A stretch of 64,000 bases of DNA from Strongylocentrotus purpuratus. Its lineage: Eukaryota > Echinodermata > Echinoidea > Camarodonta > Strongylocentrotidae. Location of the stretch: the NCBI RefSeq assembly GCF_000002235.5, contig NW_022145597.1, positions 30,386,797 through 30,450,796 on the forward strand, in the 5' to 3' direction. A program made the position numbers and the translations under genes. A model generated the notes under the pieces. That model did not search any database. It saw only the letters and a program-made list of their open reading frames with translations, and was not told the DNA's origin. Numbering within the stretch: the first letter of the stretch is position 1; each line of letters begins with the position of its first letter. Positions 12,302-26,580 of the stretch are shown here, piece by piece.

Positions 12302-15300
12302 AAATGGAACAGTAAACATTTGGAAATGTAGCACATTTTATAAAGAAAAGAATGTCAATTTAAGTGGATGCCTTAAAGACTGCCAATGTCGTTGGAGTTT
12401 TGAGTTTATCGAAACTAATTGGATGTTCATATACCTAAGTCTAACCTGAGCCCTTTCCAATGCTTTACAAATGTACATGTAGTATTGTAACTTGTATTGC
12501 TTGAAATAAAGTAGACACTCTCACACTGTGTCACGCATGACTGCATGTATTATTCCATAGAATTTGGTGTGACATGGTGTTTATAGGACGTCTACCATAT
12601 TTCAAGCAATTGCTCTACATGCATAATGCACAAATAGATGACTCCTTTCAGTTTTATGGAATATCCCCTGTAACAATGCATTGAGCACTGGTAATACACA
12701 TGACAAGAAACTGCTGACATTACAGAAAGGCGTGGAATAGTACCGATAAATAATTATGCGATTTGTGCAATTTCAGAAAATTTATTGTGATTCATTGAAC
12801 CATTGACGCGTATTGAATAGAGGATCCAAAATTAGCTTAGCACAGCTATTACATTCAAGCCCTGAGGTCATGTCTGGCAGGCTCAGTAAAGAAATTAAAA
12901 AGAGTTACTAAACAAAGAGACTTCACTACAATTCACTGAGAAGCAAAACTAAATGTGAGAAAATCTTTAAATCATGCCAAACTTTTGACCCCTTTTGGTA
13001 ATTCTTACACATTGTGTTAATTATTCACGAGAACATCTGAGGCACCTACACTTTGCAAAAAACAACCATGCAAAGAACAAGAATAATGGTAATATACGTG
13101 TACACTGTACATGCAGGTCTAGAGGTAATTAGGGATAGTGTCCGATTTGTGAGCATTCTTGTCATTTTAATCCTGAGTGGATAAAAACCTGCAGTTTTAA
13201 TGCTTCTATAAACTTATAAATGCATAATCATTCTGATTTCCTTCATAATAATTAATTATACTTCAAATTTTGTTCAAAACGCAACTATACTATACCACTA
13301 AACCTGACCATCAGTTATGGTCAGTACTTTTCTTATATCCTTTACTATGCACATTCGGTTTGAATTCACAAGTAGAATCTTGAGATATTTGTTCCCCAAT
13401 GGTCTAGTCTTCATACTCAAAAACCTTTTTCTCACCGTTCGTAAATCTTTTCAAAGTGCCCTGCAAATCACAAACTGGGGGGGGGGGGGTGCTATCCTAT
13501 CTTTTCTCTTTCTGGTCCATTAATCAAGGACTATAAAACCCTCAAAAGGACGCCAAATTCTGAATCGACAAACAAGAATGTTTGAGTTCTGCTCTCTTTG
13601 TATACAGGTATTTGAGACATGAAATAATTTCTCCAGCGAGAAGTAACGTGCTGACGATGCAAGAAGCTATTACCCAATTTAACGATCACTGATTGTATCG
13701 TTCAGCTACAAAGACGAGGGTGAAAATACCTGCATGTATTTTCTAGTGAGTTTGAAAACTGGATGCTTTTATACAATGGCTCAACCCTTTGTCATTCCTT
13801 TCTATACAAAAGAGACTTCAGATTTTGGGGTCTTTCATACATACTCTATCTCTCTCTCTCTCTCACTGGTCCAACAATTACAAAAGACAACCACTGAATA
13901 GGGAAGCACAGATTCGATCCACTGAACATGTGGTTGCAGCATGGTCCATGGACAGATTTTACTCTTCAGAGTCCAATGGTACGCTGACAACGCTAAGAAA
14001 AGGCTATGGGGCGACATGCTACCTATCTCTCTCTCTCTCCCACCACCCTTTGGAATAATGGGGTGAATGTTATCCCATTGTTGGATTAAATACACACATT
14101 AATTCTATTTGGCTGTACCTTGGTCCTGGATTAATATGTTGCAAAGGTCACGATTATGTACATGGATGGGAGCTCGCATGCACAGAGGGGCCATGCATAA
14201 GTGGCTAGCAGAGGTGCATTGTGTCCACTGCAGTATAAGGGGGCGGGGCTGGTATTGTAACTGTAGACCGGCACTGTAAGCAAGCGCTTTTGTTGGGAGT
14301 AGAATATCCTTCAACCAAACAACAGAAAGAGTGTATTTGAACTGACTTCAGGGTTCAATTTCTTGAACCTATCAGAACTTTTCCACTTTTTTTTATAATC
14401 ATGCTTAGTTATTATACTATGTGTGTGAGAAGAATAGGAAGAGTTGCATGATCATAGATTGTGTACAGAGCAGGGATGCCCTAAAATCAACAAGCTAATG
14501 CAATCTAGTGTGCCCTTATTATATACCTACTCGACGCTACATTTGCTGAAGTAGATAGGATTGTTATAATGGTATAAATTCTGAAAGGTAAATACTCGGT
14601 TGTGTACAGAACAATTTTTTTTTTTTTTGGCAAATTAAATTGAGGCGGTTCAAAGTGGGGTTAAAGGGCCGGTATAATTTTATCTTTTAAATTTAAAATA
14701 TTACAGTTCAGATTTCCTTTCAGCCTATGAATTAGATAATGCTGATGGTACTTCAGTAATAGCAGTAGGGGTGGTTATTTTACCTGACTGCTAAGAAAGC
14801 ATAAATGCTTGTTACGCTTATTCAATATATGAACAAAATCATTCTTCTTTCTTCATTTTTTTTTTTTTTGGAGTGGGGGGGGGGGGAATAATATATTAAT
14901 TCCAAGAATGTAACCACAATTAAAGACCAATTTACACTAATTCCACAAAAATTGAATAATAAGAATAAAGTTGTGAAAAATTAAAATTAGGCCAAGTATT
15001 CTTTCTCCGAAGAATCAAATGTGAGACAGAGATCTCAGAATGATGGATGCAGATGCATCAATTACCCATCACATCATTAGTAATCATAAGAACTTCTCAC
15101 ATGTATCTCTTGCATTTATCTAACTAATCACTCCCGCATCCATCCACAGAGTGTAGGCCTACGTGTACACACAGCTCACAAGCGACGCTTACGCACTATG
15201 TATGCAGCCCTAAGACGATCCAATCTTCAATAACCATCCCCCAGTGCTTGTTAGTAGTAGTAGTACCCATAGGCTACTCTGGCACGGTCGTGTTGACAAT

Positions 15301-16430
15301 TGCATGCATCCCCATGTACCTAAAAGAAGGCACGGCGCAGGGCTGGCTTGCTCCACGACGTACGTACATACATAGCAGGCATCGCCACTGACCTTCATTA
15401 GCTATGCGCACAACAGACGAGGCATCGATATATTAGTCTGGGAGCACAGACCGCCGCCTTCCTTCTTCACGGTTATCAATTAGCGTGGAACGTAACTCTT
15501 CTGTCAAGTGGCATTTGTGTATGCATGTACATCTAAATGTAGTTCAATATCAAAATGGTAGTTGGAATCAGTGATATTTTAATACAACTTTAAAGATGAG
15601 ATGCTATTACTATTGCAGTTTGTAGATTTTATTTGGACTTTTTAAGGGAGACAAGATCTAAAGAATTTGATTTTGTTTTATATCTGCCTATAGACTATTG
15701 TTTTTTTCAAGAATTATACACATGCATTCTTCAGGTTCAGAGGCATAGAAACAGAGTGAAACATACAAATGTACACGAAAGCCCTTTGGTTTTTTTAATT
15801 TGATCTGAATAAGACATTGTCTTTCTCATCAAGTTGACATATTTCTCATAGTTTAAAGCGGATGCTGACAATTTAAAGCCTATATGTGTATAAATGCAAT
15901 ATATGTATACATGCAATATGTGTACAGTGAGAACTTGATTTGTGATAACTGGAAAACACTGCCCCCCCCCCTCACCTCTCCAAAGTGTCTGTGGATTGAG
16001 AACACATTTCCCTATCAATATTGGCCGAGTGTTCGCCACTCTGTTTTCTTTAGCTATTAGCTAATGTGGGCAGCCTATCTCTACGTCCGATTCTAGCCCT
16101 AATGGAGCATGATCAATTGTTCGGTTTCCATAATTACTAACGCTAGCATACAAGTTAATGTACCTGTTTGTATTTATAACCTGGGTTTGTGAGCCATACA
16201 GATATTGAGGTGCATTTTGCTCTCTGCAAGTCTGTCTCTCGATTGAACAAGTTCAACACATACTTTCTAATAGTGGAAATTGTGAGTTGACAACACACAT
16301 CAGGCTCCGTGGTCACTAATTGAATTTCAAACCTTGACCCTGAACTCAACTCTTCAACAAAAATCCATTACGTAACCTTCAACCAAATTGCGACCCTCAC
16401 AAAGCTGAAGGCATAAATGCTGAAAAATAT
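12302..16430. other. Non-coding, no gene seen
   Basis: Contains short CT tracts near 13849-13864 and 14025-14040, G-runs at 13477-13489 and 14875-14886, and a short C-run near 15962. No exon or RNA gene could be supported. Confidence 0.5.
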
Positions 16431-16438
16431 GTAATCAT

Positions 16439-18125
16439 TAGGCTTGAGTCGGTACGGTCGATCACACCGGGACCCGACCGTTGCCGTCGGGTCCCGGTTT
16501 CGTTTTTTGAGAACCGACGCTCCGAAAAAAATAATGAAATATGTAAGAAATTGCAGTTTTGCACACCACTAAAATCAATCCACCTTAAAACTTAAGTATT
16601 TAATTGTTACCAATCATATTCTAGCTCATCCTGAATCAATCAATCCTGAACTGCTGATATAAATATGGGTTGCAAAGCAGTTCGCCCCATGGGGTTGTTG
16701 TTGCCAGCTGCTAGCCAGCTACTGTACTGGCCGGGTCTCTCGGCAGGATTAATGAATCAGGTTGAAAGAAACATTAATGTTTGAATAATAAAACGGCTTT
16801 CTAAAAAGTACTTCTTTACAACATACCGATCGAATAATTTTTAAAAGACGAAATAGATATTTTTTCTTTGATTTTGAACACCGCATGCTTCTTTTAAAAG
16901 CTGAAAATTACTTGCTAATCACAAGAAGTTTCGATACGGATAGCTGTTGCAAGGCAAGTTCAGACTAGTCTCGAAAAAATGCGCAGTGCTCATCGTTAGC
17001 TGTAATGCGTGCCAGAACGAACCTAAACAAAGACGTGATCGTAACGAAAAAAAATCATTAAAAACTACGAGAGCACAATTGGAAAAACAACTACTCAAAA
17101 TTATCGTAAGCAGATACATAACTTGGAGGAAGAGTACAATAGTTGTCCAAGAAAAGCCACAGAAATAGTGATATTTAAGGAGCTACTATAGGTACAATTA
17201 TTATCAGAATGGGCCTGCAGCTCCGATCTACACGTGTTTAAACTGAACACGAGGCTAGAAAACAAATACCGCCCTCTACGGTAAAAGCAGTATAACAAAG
17301 GGTTCGAGTATTTGCAGCAGGCCCAATGCGATAAAAATGTACCCAGTTACTCCTCGATTATCACAATTTCTGTGGCATTTCTTGGGCGATTACTGAATTC
17401 TTTGTCCAAGTAATGTATCTGATTATGGTAATTTTGAGCAGTAGTTCTCTTTCCAATTGTGCTCTCGTAGTTTTGAATGATTTCTTGTTACGATCAAGTA
17501 TATTTGTTTTGGTTCGGTCTGGCACGCATTACAGCTAAGAGGTGCACTGCGCATTTTTCCGTGACTAGTCTGAACTTGCCTTGCAACAGCTATCCATATC
17601 GAAACTTCTTGTGATTACCAAGTAATTTTCAGCTTTTAAAAAAAAGCATGCGATGTTTAAAATAAGAGATAAATATTTATTAGTCTTTAAAAATTTATTT
17701 GATCGGTATGTTGTAAAGAAGAAGTTTTTAGAAAGCCGTTTTATTATTCTAACATTCATATTTTTGAGCTGATTTATTCAACCTGCATGAATCAAAATGG
17801 CGGCTCGAATGTTGTCACGAATGTTGTCTTTATATTTTTGCTCGAGTTTTTTAAAACTTTTAGAGGCACGATAATGGCACTAAACATCGCCAATCATGGA
17901 TGAAAATATTGTCAAATGGAAGAATATACCAATCTGTGCCGAGGTATGCATGTGTTGATTTATTTGACTGATAAAAAAGGTCACTTTTAAGGGACATACT
18001 GATGATATGCGCTTTTAATAGAGGCAAGTGACAAATCCTGCGAGCTGATTTCGGGACACCGGGTCCCGATCGGTGCAAGGCCGTCGGGACCCGGTTTATG
18101 AAAATCCCGACATGACTCAGGCCTA
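16439..18125. mobile_element. Foldback hAT-type element, non-autonomous
   Basis: The ends TAGGCTTGAGTC (left) and GACTCAGGCCTA (right) are inverted repeats. They are flanked by perfect 8-bp direct duplications, GTAATCAT, at 16431-16438 and 18126-18133. The 8-bp duplication and the YARNG-type end are hallmarks of the hAT superfamily. Inside the ends lie GC-rich words (GGGACCCGACC, GGGTCCCGG). Deeper in are two long inverted arms, roughly 16750-17172 and 17358-17795, diverged by substitutions and small indels, around a loop of about 185 bp. No full transposase is present. One short frame in both arms keeps similar residues (ESTIGK ... QIH.L..E....PR.ATEIVI), which may be a trace of captured coding sequence. 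Confidence 0.85.
16750..17795. repeat. Inverted-repeat arms inside the hAT element
   Basis: The left arm (about 16750-17172) and right arm (about 17358-17795) are reverse complements over about 400 bp. They share landmarks such as AATAATAAAACGGCTTTCTA, CAAGAAGTTTCGATA, TGTAATGCGTGCCAGA and CTACGAGAGCACAATTGGAAA. Divergence between the arms shows the foldback is old. Confidence 0.85.
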
Positions 18126-21100
18126 GTAATCATCTTCCCCTCAATATATTATATCTTGGCCAGCTAAACCAATTGTACGTAAAATTGGCATTACGTGTTA
18201 TCGGAGCAAAGAGCGTGGGCAATTATCTGACATAATCATTATTTGATCTATTACTAATCCATTTGATAACATCTTGATATCGGCCAAATATAGGTCAACG
18301 ACATGTAGCTGTAGGTTATGATTACAGGGGCCAACAAATAGTATTTCATTATCTTAATGATTGTGAGATTTGATACAGCTGACATCTGGTCAGTGCAATA
18401 TTGCATACAAGACAAGACCCAAGTATATTTTTAATGCCTCATTCAAATATAACACGGCAAGGTAAAACGATTTGAGCGTAACCCTCATCCTAATGCTTAA
18501 GATCTTTTGTAGCATTAACTACTTTCAACCACAAGGACCGCCCACTTGCCATACGTTTACATGTATTATTTTATACAGAGGTGGCTATTTCTTGAAGGTG
18601 GTTTACCAATTCACAAGCGGAGACTAAATTTGTTTCCCTCAAAACCACTGATTAGGCAGGTAACCACAAAATGAAATCAAAATGTGAATTTTATATATTT
18701 GAGGATAGCTCATTTCATCTTTGCATTCAAAATATTATTTAATATTAATCAAACCACACATGTACATGTGTAGGAGCATAGAAATAAGGTGAGGCCTTAA
18801 ACCTAGCACAGAAGTTTGTTAATATCAAACTGATAGCAGAGTAACCAGCACAGAGAACCACGGATACCTGCTAGGAACCTACATGCAGCAGACGTATTGA
18901 TTTTGGTCCTCTCCTCCACATTTTTCGTGGGACGGATGCCCTTTTCCTTGCACCCCTCGCAGGCACGCACAGGTACGCTAAGGCATTTGAGGAGAAGGTA
19001 ACACAAAGCCAATGAGCGTGCGTGTATGTTTCATCATCTACCAAAGATTTCCTGGCCAACGAACCGGGGGAAAAAAGATGCGAGAGCTGAATCAACACTA
19101 GGATGGTGCTGAAGCTGTACTTTTAATCTGGTACTTCCCTGCCCCCCCCCCCCTTCATAGTTGAACAACAATCTCCCCTGCAGAGAGATAATTAGAACCT
19201 ATTCCCACACACTGTTTTCAAACAAACGATCTTGATCTTCGAGTGCTGCCAAAGGCAAGGCTCAAAGTGTTTTGAGATGCCCTATTGCCTGAACCTATGC
19301 TTTTTCTTGGCAATTGTGACATTTGATTCTAAAGAAGTCTACCGGTAAGGAAGATTAATCAATCAATTTATATTTAATGTATTCACTCTAAAGCTTCCAT
19401 GTAAAGGAATCAAATTGCAATATTTTTGTATATCAGGTTACAAGGCCAATACTACCATCCTTATATCAAGAGCTAATAGCAATGTCTCTAACCTTGTTCT
19501 TGCATGTATTAATTAGTAGCCCTACAAAAAAATATGTTTTCTCACTTGGAACCCCTCGGTTGTCATTCCAGATTGAAGCCAATAAAAAGCCAAGCAACAT
19601 GTAAATATTCTGTCATCACTTCTCATAAAGCGAACAATGAATATGATTGTCCCTTTTGTTATCAAGCCATATTTGATCGCAAGCTGAACAGCACATAATT
19701 TTCTCCCCTTCCTAATTCTGCTGCTCGGATCTAATAATATCCCTTCAATCTCTAGATTAATGTTCAGAGAGGAGTGAGAGAGATAGCGAGTGTAATTAAT
19801 CAAGTGGTAGTACAATGCTTGACTGTATAGCTGAAATACGCTATCTCCATGGTAATCTCATATTTTATACATTCTCGTTTCCCCTTTACGTCAAGGTCCT
19901 AATTGTCTTCATATTTTTTTCCTTCTGCTTTGTTCAGAATGTTCATGTCTCCCCCTTGAGATGATGCAGATTGCAAATGCTGATTGTATGTTCAATTGAC
20001 CCTTGACCTGTTCACTATTAGTTTATTAGTTAGTGAAAGTCAGTACTTGGTACTTGGTAGGATTCCTCCAAAAGACGCTGTAAAGGTGTTTAAACTGGAG
20101 TTGTGTCGTCGTGTGTGGCCACCAACTTAAGGTGCTGGTAGATCCATGATTACATACTAGCATGTCATTGTGGGTTTTGCAAACTACAGCACCATTTTTT
20201 CCCCAGCATACATTACAAAACTGTACATATGTGAACCTTTCAAAGCAAATAATGACTCTTCTTATTGCTCTTGCATAACACAAAAACTAAATTATTATTT
20301 GAATATTTTATATGATTTTACTATAATATCAAGTATCTTGATTTTGAAACACAAATATCATCAAATAAATACATGAAGCTATACTGGTCATGTAGATATC
20401 TGTAATTAATTTTGGGCAATACAATTGACATGTGTTACATGTTGGTTAACTGCCCATGAATTATTTCCAATATAAAGACACACATTTTGATAAATCATCA
20501 GACCTGTCGTTTGTTTGATGTTAATTCTACTAATGAGATTCCAATTATCATGCACCTGCCTCCTCTAATCTGCCTCAAAATCAAGAAAAATGGGTGATGC
20601 GCAACAACGGCTGGCCACCAGCCCCAATTAATTCAATAAATATTTGGCCAGTTCAGACTTCAACACCTCTGTCGATAACACCGCAGCACACACGGCACTG
20701 GCTTGGGGATGAGCTGAACTTCAAAGGGGACCCCCATTAGCATAAATCACTCCAAGCATGTAATACGTTCGGACATCTTCAAGGCAGGCCTCAACATCGA
20801 TCATTACAACAGAGACTGGTAACCTGTCCCATCTCTCACCTACAGTATCTGGAGTAAGGATGAACGATAATTCTATGCCAGTGACCCTAACAAACGGCAG
20901 ACAACTTTCTAAAGCCATGGATCATGTACTGCTGTATGTATGTATCTAGGGAAAATATGGGAAAGTACTCAACATACATATAAACGACATGTATAAAGGT
21001 CATCTGTAAAATGGCAGTCTGTGGGATGAAGTTAGTACGAGGGAGAATGTTATCTGACACATGTATTTCTGTTTCTCGGAGAAGGGAATCTTAATTGCCT

Positions 21101-22104
21101 GCTGTGGAGCAGGAATATTTAGAGCAAATAATAAGGCTTGAAGTCTACTAAAACATTTCATGTTCCTAACAATTGATGTCTTCCTTTAACGATTAGGATT
21201 CTAGGAAAAATGGAAATACTTCTTGACTTGATGGTAAATGCATTCAATCACTTTGAAAAGAGTATATTATTATTTCCTTGTAGCATTCTATTATTCTATA
21301 ATAAGGCAACTGGAAAAATAAAGTTCCATCCCCATATCAAAGCTAGGAAAAAGTATTACTTCCCCAATTTCTAAACCCTAAGATAATGTTACTTTGTCAA
21401 CAAATTAATAAAGAACGACTCTCAATGCAGAAGGACAACAAAAAATCTTGATTCTTCTTCTAAAATGGAATTGTCAGAGATGGAAGGGCACGATGCACTT
21501 TTCTTTACAAAATACACAGAGGCGACAGCGTCGTATTTTTCAAGAGGCCTAAATGGATTAGGACGATACTGGGGCAGGTGCACCTGAAGATGTCACCTGT
21601 ATTACTGTTGAGGTATCATCAATTGTTATCAATACCAAGAGGCGAGGGTATGATCGCCCAGCACTGACCTATTATAAACATCAATAAACTGCCGCCATTA
21701 TACCATCACACAGTACACGCAGGCCCAAGATAACCCAACAGTCTTTTTTTACCACAGGGATAACTACATCTCAATTTATCTTGTATACATCTGACGAACC
21801 AGTAACAAGCCACACAATCTGACGTCTTTCTTGCATTGCGGGCAGTGCATGCGTCTCGATCATGTAGGGCTACTTTTCTATGTCTGCTGATTGCTGCACA
21901 AATTTGCTGTGTACCGCATACTGGGTGTAAGAGCACAGCATGGGCATACATTGCATAATGATTTCTTTGCGATGCATGCAGCGACTGCGAAATGCAACTG
22001 CATGCAGATGCATGATACACTAGCAGCACTGCATCAGCTCCAAGTGAGCTTTTCAGAGATGCTGGCATTTTGAGAGCGACACAGGACCCCACACAGACCT
22101 TCTC

Positions 22105-22170
22105 CCATTCACGTCACACACATACACATATCTTACACACACCAACACACACACAAACACACACACATAC
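22105..22170. repeat. Imperfect (CA)n tract
   Basis: Interrupted ACACAC repeats with ATAC variants. Confidence 0.8.
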
Positions 22171-25100
22171 GCATGTAAGGCATTCACAGGTATGCGCCAA
22201 CTAGCACTGACGCACATCACACTCGGCATGCACAGCCCATCACATGCAGTATAAATTACTCCCAATCCCCTAGCATTGTACGTGCATGTATACTCATGGG
22301 TTTGCACCACTTAATAACTGAAATGCCAGGCAATTAATACTGCACATAATGATTATAAATACACACATGATCATGCTCCACATATCATTGACAAGGACAA
22401 GCTTTCAATAGCTCCTGGCTGTAACGTGGAAAGCTTTCAAATTTTAACACATACAAACCCTAATAAAACTCTTATCAAATGACAGCTTTATAATTGAACA
22501 TGTTCAATGAAAAACCCTCTAGTAATCACATTTTTTCTATTCATCCCCCCCCCCCCCGATCATTTCAACTATGACTGAAAGATGAATCTAATTAGATTCA
22601 CTTTTTATGAAACTCAGGAATCTGTGTCACTCGATACCAAATTTTTCTCACTACTAGATGTGTCAGCAATATTTCAGCAATTTTCCTATGTGTAAACAGT
22701 TACGGTTGCTTCATTTGAATGCATTGACATGAAGACATCTATTACATGTATGTCCTTTTCTATTTCAATGTCATCTGGCATCTGAAAGAGTTTGAAAAGA
22801 GAGAATGTGAACCTCCACTGTACATGAATTGACTGCACTACATGTAAAGTATGCTGATGACTATCATCATCATCATCATCCCAAGATGTGAACCTACTCT
22901 ATGTCAAATTGCTGATCATACAAACCACTTTGATCAATAAATGATCAAACCACTTTGTAAATCAATATTTTTCTTAACGAATACAGTACCGAAATGTAAT
23001 TCAGCAAGAATTTGTATAATTCTGTAGACTATATTAGTCCATTAAAAATATATATATGTTTAGCGTCCTGCCTTTTTGAAAAATAGGGAGGAGGAGGCCC
23101 TTTTTTTTCTCCTTCAAAATGGCCGCTCGGTACATTTTTCTGGACGTCCAGCCAGTCCGGCTATTTTTCAAGATGGACGCCAGCATTTGCTTTATTTTTT
23201 GTTAAATCAGAAAAAGATCATTTTAGCAGTATGTTTTTTCATTATAAAAAAAAAATGGGTAAAAAAAGAAGATGCGTTGTGGAATTGGTTTACAAGATAG
23301 ATGGTCCTAAGCATGCATGTTATATTATTATTATTGGTAGCAGTATTATTGACTGCAAGGACCAATTTGTTGCATAATCATATCTTCACTCTCAAACAAT
23401 ATCTGAAGAATTTGACAATGTTTGTTTTTTAATGTTAAGTTTTCATTTATTAAAAAGCAAGACAAAATACCTTCAATTTTTAGTAAGAATGCCTTTGTCA
23501 TAATATAATGTAAGACATTAGAGCTTTGCATGACTCAAAAACCACAGATACCATCACAACTAGATAACACAAGTGATTTCCAAGAAAGTCCACATGTTTG
23601 TCATCTACCATTACATTTATAACCACCTTCAATGATTCTTAAATATCCAGCAAAGTCAAAGTTAATTGTAAATTAAGTAGGGCCCCTTTTTGCCCAGGGG
23701 GACTAAGGAAACTGGGTGTCCTTGTCCAAGAGATCCCCATTTGGTCTCTCTCTCTCTCTACATATATCATGTGCTCAGATCAAGAAAGGCACTAACTCAT
23801 TCACTTTACACTCTTTCTGGCACTCTACAGACAATTATACCAGAATTTTTGTAATGTCCAACCTTACATAAATGCAAAGATTTTCGTGGCCTCTATAATC
23901 TTCTTTTCTTTGAAATAAAACATGAAAAAATGAAGCCTGTTTAATGCCCTCCATAGACAATAATCAATTCCAGCTCAATTTAAGCTCAAGAATGAAAGTT
24001 TAAGTCCAAGATCAATACCTTAAAGTCCCCTCCCTATCATGGTGTCTAAAAGGGAAACCTAATCTGATAGACTAACAATCAGGGTACACACCCATTCACA
24101 CAAAAGGCATGGTCTGGGCTGAGTAAAAGGCATGGACCTATTGATAACTGGTACTTTTTATTAGCTCCACACTCCAATGAGCCGATCTTCCCCTTTGAAC
24201 CCTAAGGTTTTATTTGTTTTTCCTCTGCATTATCTCGGCCAAATCAATAAGAGGATTAGCCTTTGGTCTGTGATAGCCACACTGATTCCAGAAGCCTACT
24301 ATGTCCTTATGAACTTTTATCAATTATCAGGTACCCACTATAGGCCTTGTTTTATTGCAGGACTATTAAATAGGTGAGTGGGAGGTGGCCTTAGTGATTG
24401 GATTTGGGTTTAATAGTGGGACAAATAAGTTCAATTTGCTAGCTGGAACAATGCAATCGGTAAAGTGGATGACCACCAATCTAGCTTGTTACAGGGATTA
24501 CATGCATATCCCAATTCACTGCACATGTTCAGTTCGTTAGTAGTTTTACTATGCCTGGCAAGCTGCAGAAGCTGGTATACAGTTTGAAGATTTGGGCAAT
24601 GAATATGGGCAATGATGAAATTCTTTATTCAAAACTAATTTGATAACATTTCCTGCCTAATTCTAGTGATTCTGTCTAGCTTGAATGTTATATCCTGGAT
24701 AAGTATTAACACTTTACTAAACTAGAGTACAAATGATGTAACCACAATTACAATTTTTACAGCGAGTCCTGATTGAAATCCTAACTAAGGTCTGTATGCA
24801 CGGATTCCTGATTTAATTTCTCAAGGTTGGGGCATCCAAAGTTCAAATTATTGGGCCTACGTGTATGTATGTGATCTGGACCCTACCTAAGTGTTAAGCC
24901 TTGCCTACATGAGATTTTACAAATGCCCAACAAAATTAATGGAACACAACTCTCTTTTCACATTAGTATAAACAATGCTATTTTAAAGCAAATTAGTCCC
25001 AACATTTTTAATGTAACCCAATCAACAGAAACCAAATGAAACTAAATCTAAGTCGAATTTAGAAAATTTGAATGCAAGTACTGGTATTCAAAAATCCATG

Positions 25101-25574
25101 AAAGCGCATTACGAGTCTCTGACCACAAAGTTATGTGTCATTCTGGTTGCACAAAGTTGACCAGGATATGGTCAAGTCACTTCCAATCTACTGTTCTTCT
25201 CAACTTGCATACAATACATGTACAGTGTACATGGATTATGGACCTCTTGTAATCCTTTGAGACCCCAAAATATATTGCTACACGTAAAAATAAACCTTAT
25301 GACATGTTACAAGATGGTAGGAATCATGAGTCTGGCATCGCTTGCTCCCACATTGTAGGAAAGTGCTACAGTACAATCGCATCAAGTGCAAGGTCATTTG
25401 ACTACAACTTTTCAAATGTAAAACTTTTTTTTTTTAATCAATAATGTCATGAATCTTTTGTAATCCTGACACAAACAGGACAGGAGCGTGCACCCTAGGA
25501 CACCAGAACTTACAAGTAGGAAAGAAGATGAAGGAAAGTATTTTGCATTATGTTTAGGCACACTTGCATTCTTT

Positions 25575-25576
<2 letters not shown>

Positions 25577-25649
<73 letters not shown>

Positions 25650-25665
25650 TTGGGGGGGGGGGGGG
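25577..25665. repeat. (CT)n microsatellite followed by a G-run
   Basis: About 33 CT dinucleotides, then TTTATT, then a run of 14 G at 25652-25665. Both strands give long Ser-Leu or Arg-Glu open frames across it that are repeat artefacts. Confidence 0.95.
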
Positions 25666-26580
25666 TAAGGGGGATCAAGAATTAGATCAAAGTACACAAC
25701 TTTATCCAGCCACATGATAGAGTCAAAGGTCAAGAACCACAGAGAAGGGGGAGGGGTGACCCCTGATCTGAAAAACAAAAGAGCCAAAAGCCAAAAACGA
25801 GGTTCCCCAGAAACAGTGAATAGCTAAAATATTGTTTGACAAAACTGTCGGATATACAAGTTTGCTGACACACTATTGAAACAGTTAATTTTTATACATG
25901 TTCTGATGCCATGGGATGTCTAGGATTAGGAATTAGGAATGGGATGTCTGTAAGCTTGTTCAGTGAAACCATACTAAAACAATTTTTTTTTTCTTCCAAT
26001 GAAACTTTGCCCTCTTAATTTTATCATCTTATGAAACTTATTGTTTGCATCCTGACTTGACAAAATTGGTGAAGACTAAAGGAAATGACCGCTTATTACA
26101 AATTCAATTCACCTCCACTCTCACTCACCACTCGCCCATTCACTTGTCCATGGAACAAATTGGAATAATAATCATGATCTAGTTCTATCTAGGTCTATAT
26201 AGTTTAGTACATGATTAGTACTAGATCTACATCAAACATGATGTAGTCCGACACCTCTTCATTCTTGATTCATATTTTGATCAGCGACTGATACAGAGTG
26301 TGACGAGTGTGTGTGAACATTTTCATCACTCACGATCCTGCTCATAATTCACAATCACATTTTCATTGAATCTAAATTATCTTACGGATAAGAAATCATC
26401 CTCCTTTCTATCTCAATTAGTCTACCACACAAATCAGCAACGCAATGCACATGTTAAAATCTATGATAGGCCTAGCCTACACCACAATCTTACATAATCA
26501 GTCTCGTATTACAAAAATAATTCAACGTGCAAGAACCACAGACTAGCGCTATCTACGCAAACAAGGCAACGGAAATTTAC

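Larger units (their letters stand above)
1..26580 (-). other. ATP1B: Presumed intron 1 of the ATPase beta gene
   Basis: Everything downstream of the exon-1 donor on the minus strand belongs to the gene until another exon or a 3' end appears. I looked on the complementary strand for the beta-subunit membrane exon (two Phe-Tyr pairs four residues apart) and found nothing matching. Intron 1 may therefore exceed 26 kb, with the remaining exons left of the window, or exon 2 may be diverged. The region has no open frame over about 130 codons that looks like protein. Confidence 0.4.
18134..26580. other. Non-coding, no gene seen
   Basis: Holds C-runs at 19142-19154 and 22545-22557, a CA-rich stretch near 22105-22170, a short ATC run near 22861, and the CT tract and G-run at 25577-25665. 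A 128-codon open frame on the minus strand at 21706-22092 shows no recognisable domain and is not called. Confidence 0.45.

Noticed and set aside
20721-20918. Minus-strand exon with a GTGAGAG donor near 20836
   Set aside because: The translated residues match no ATPase beta segment and no good acceptor bounds it.
21706-22092. 128-codon open frame on the minus strand
   Set aside because: Cys- and His-rich by chance of TGCATG-type words; no recognisable domain and no match to the ATPase beta family.
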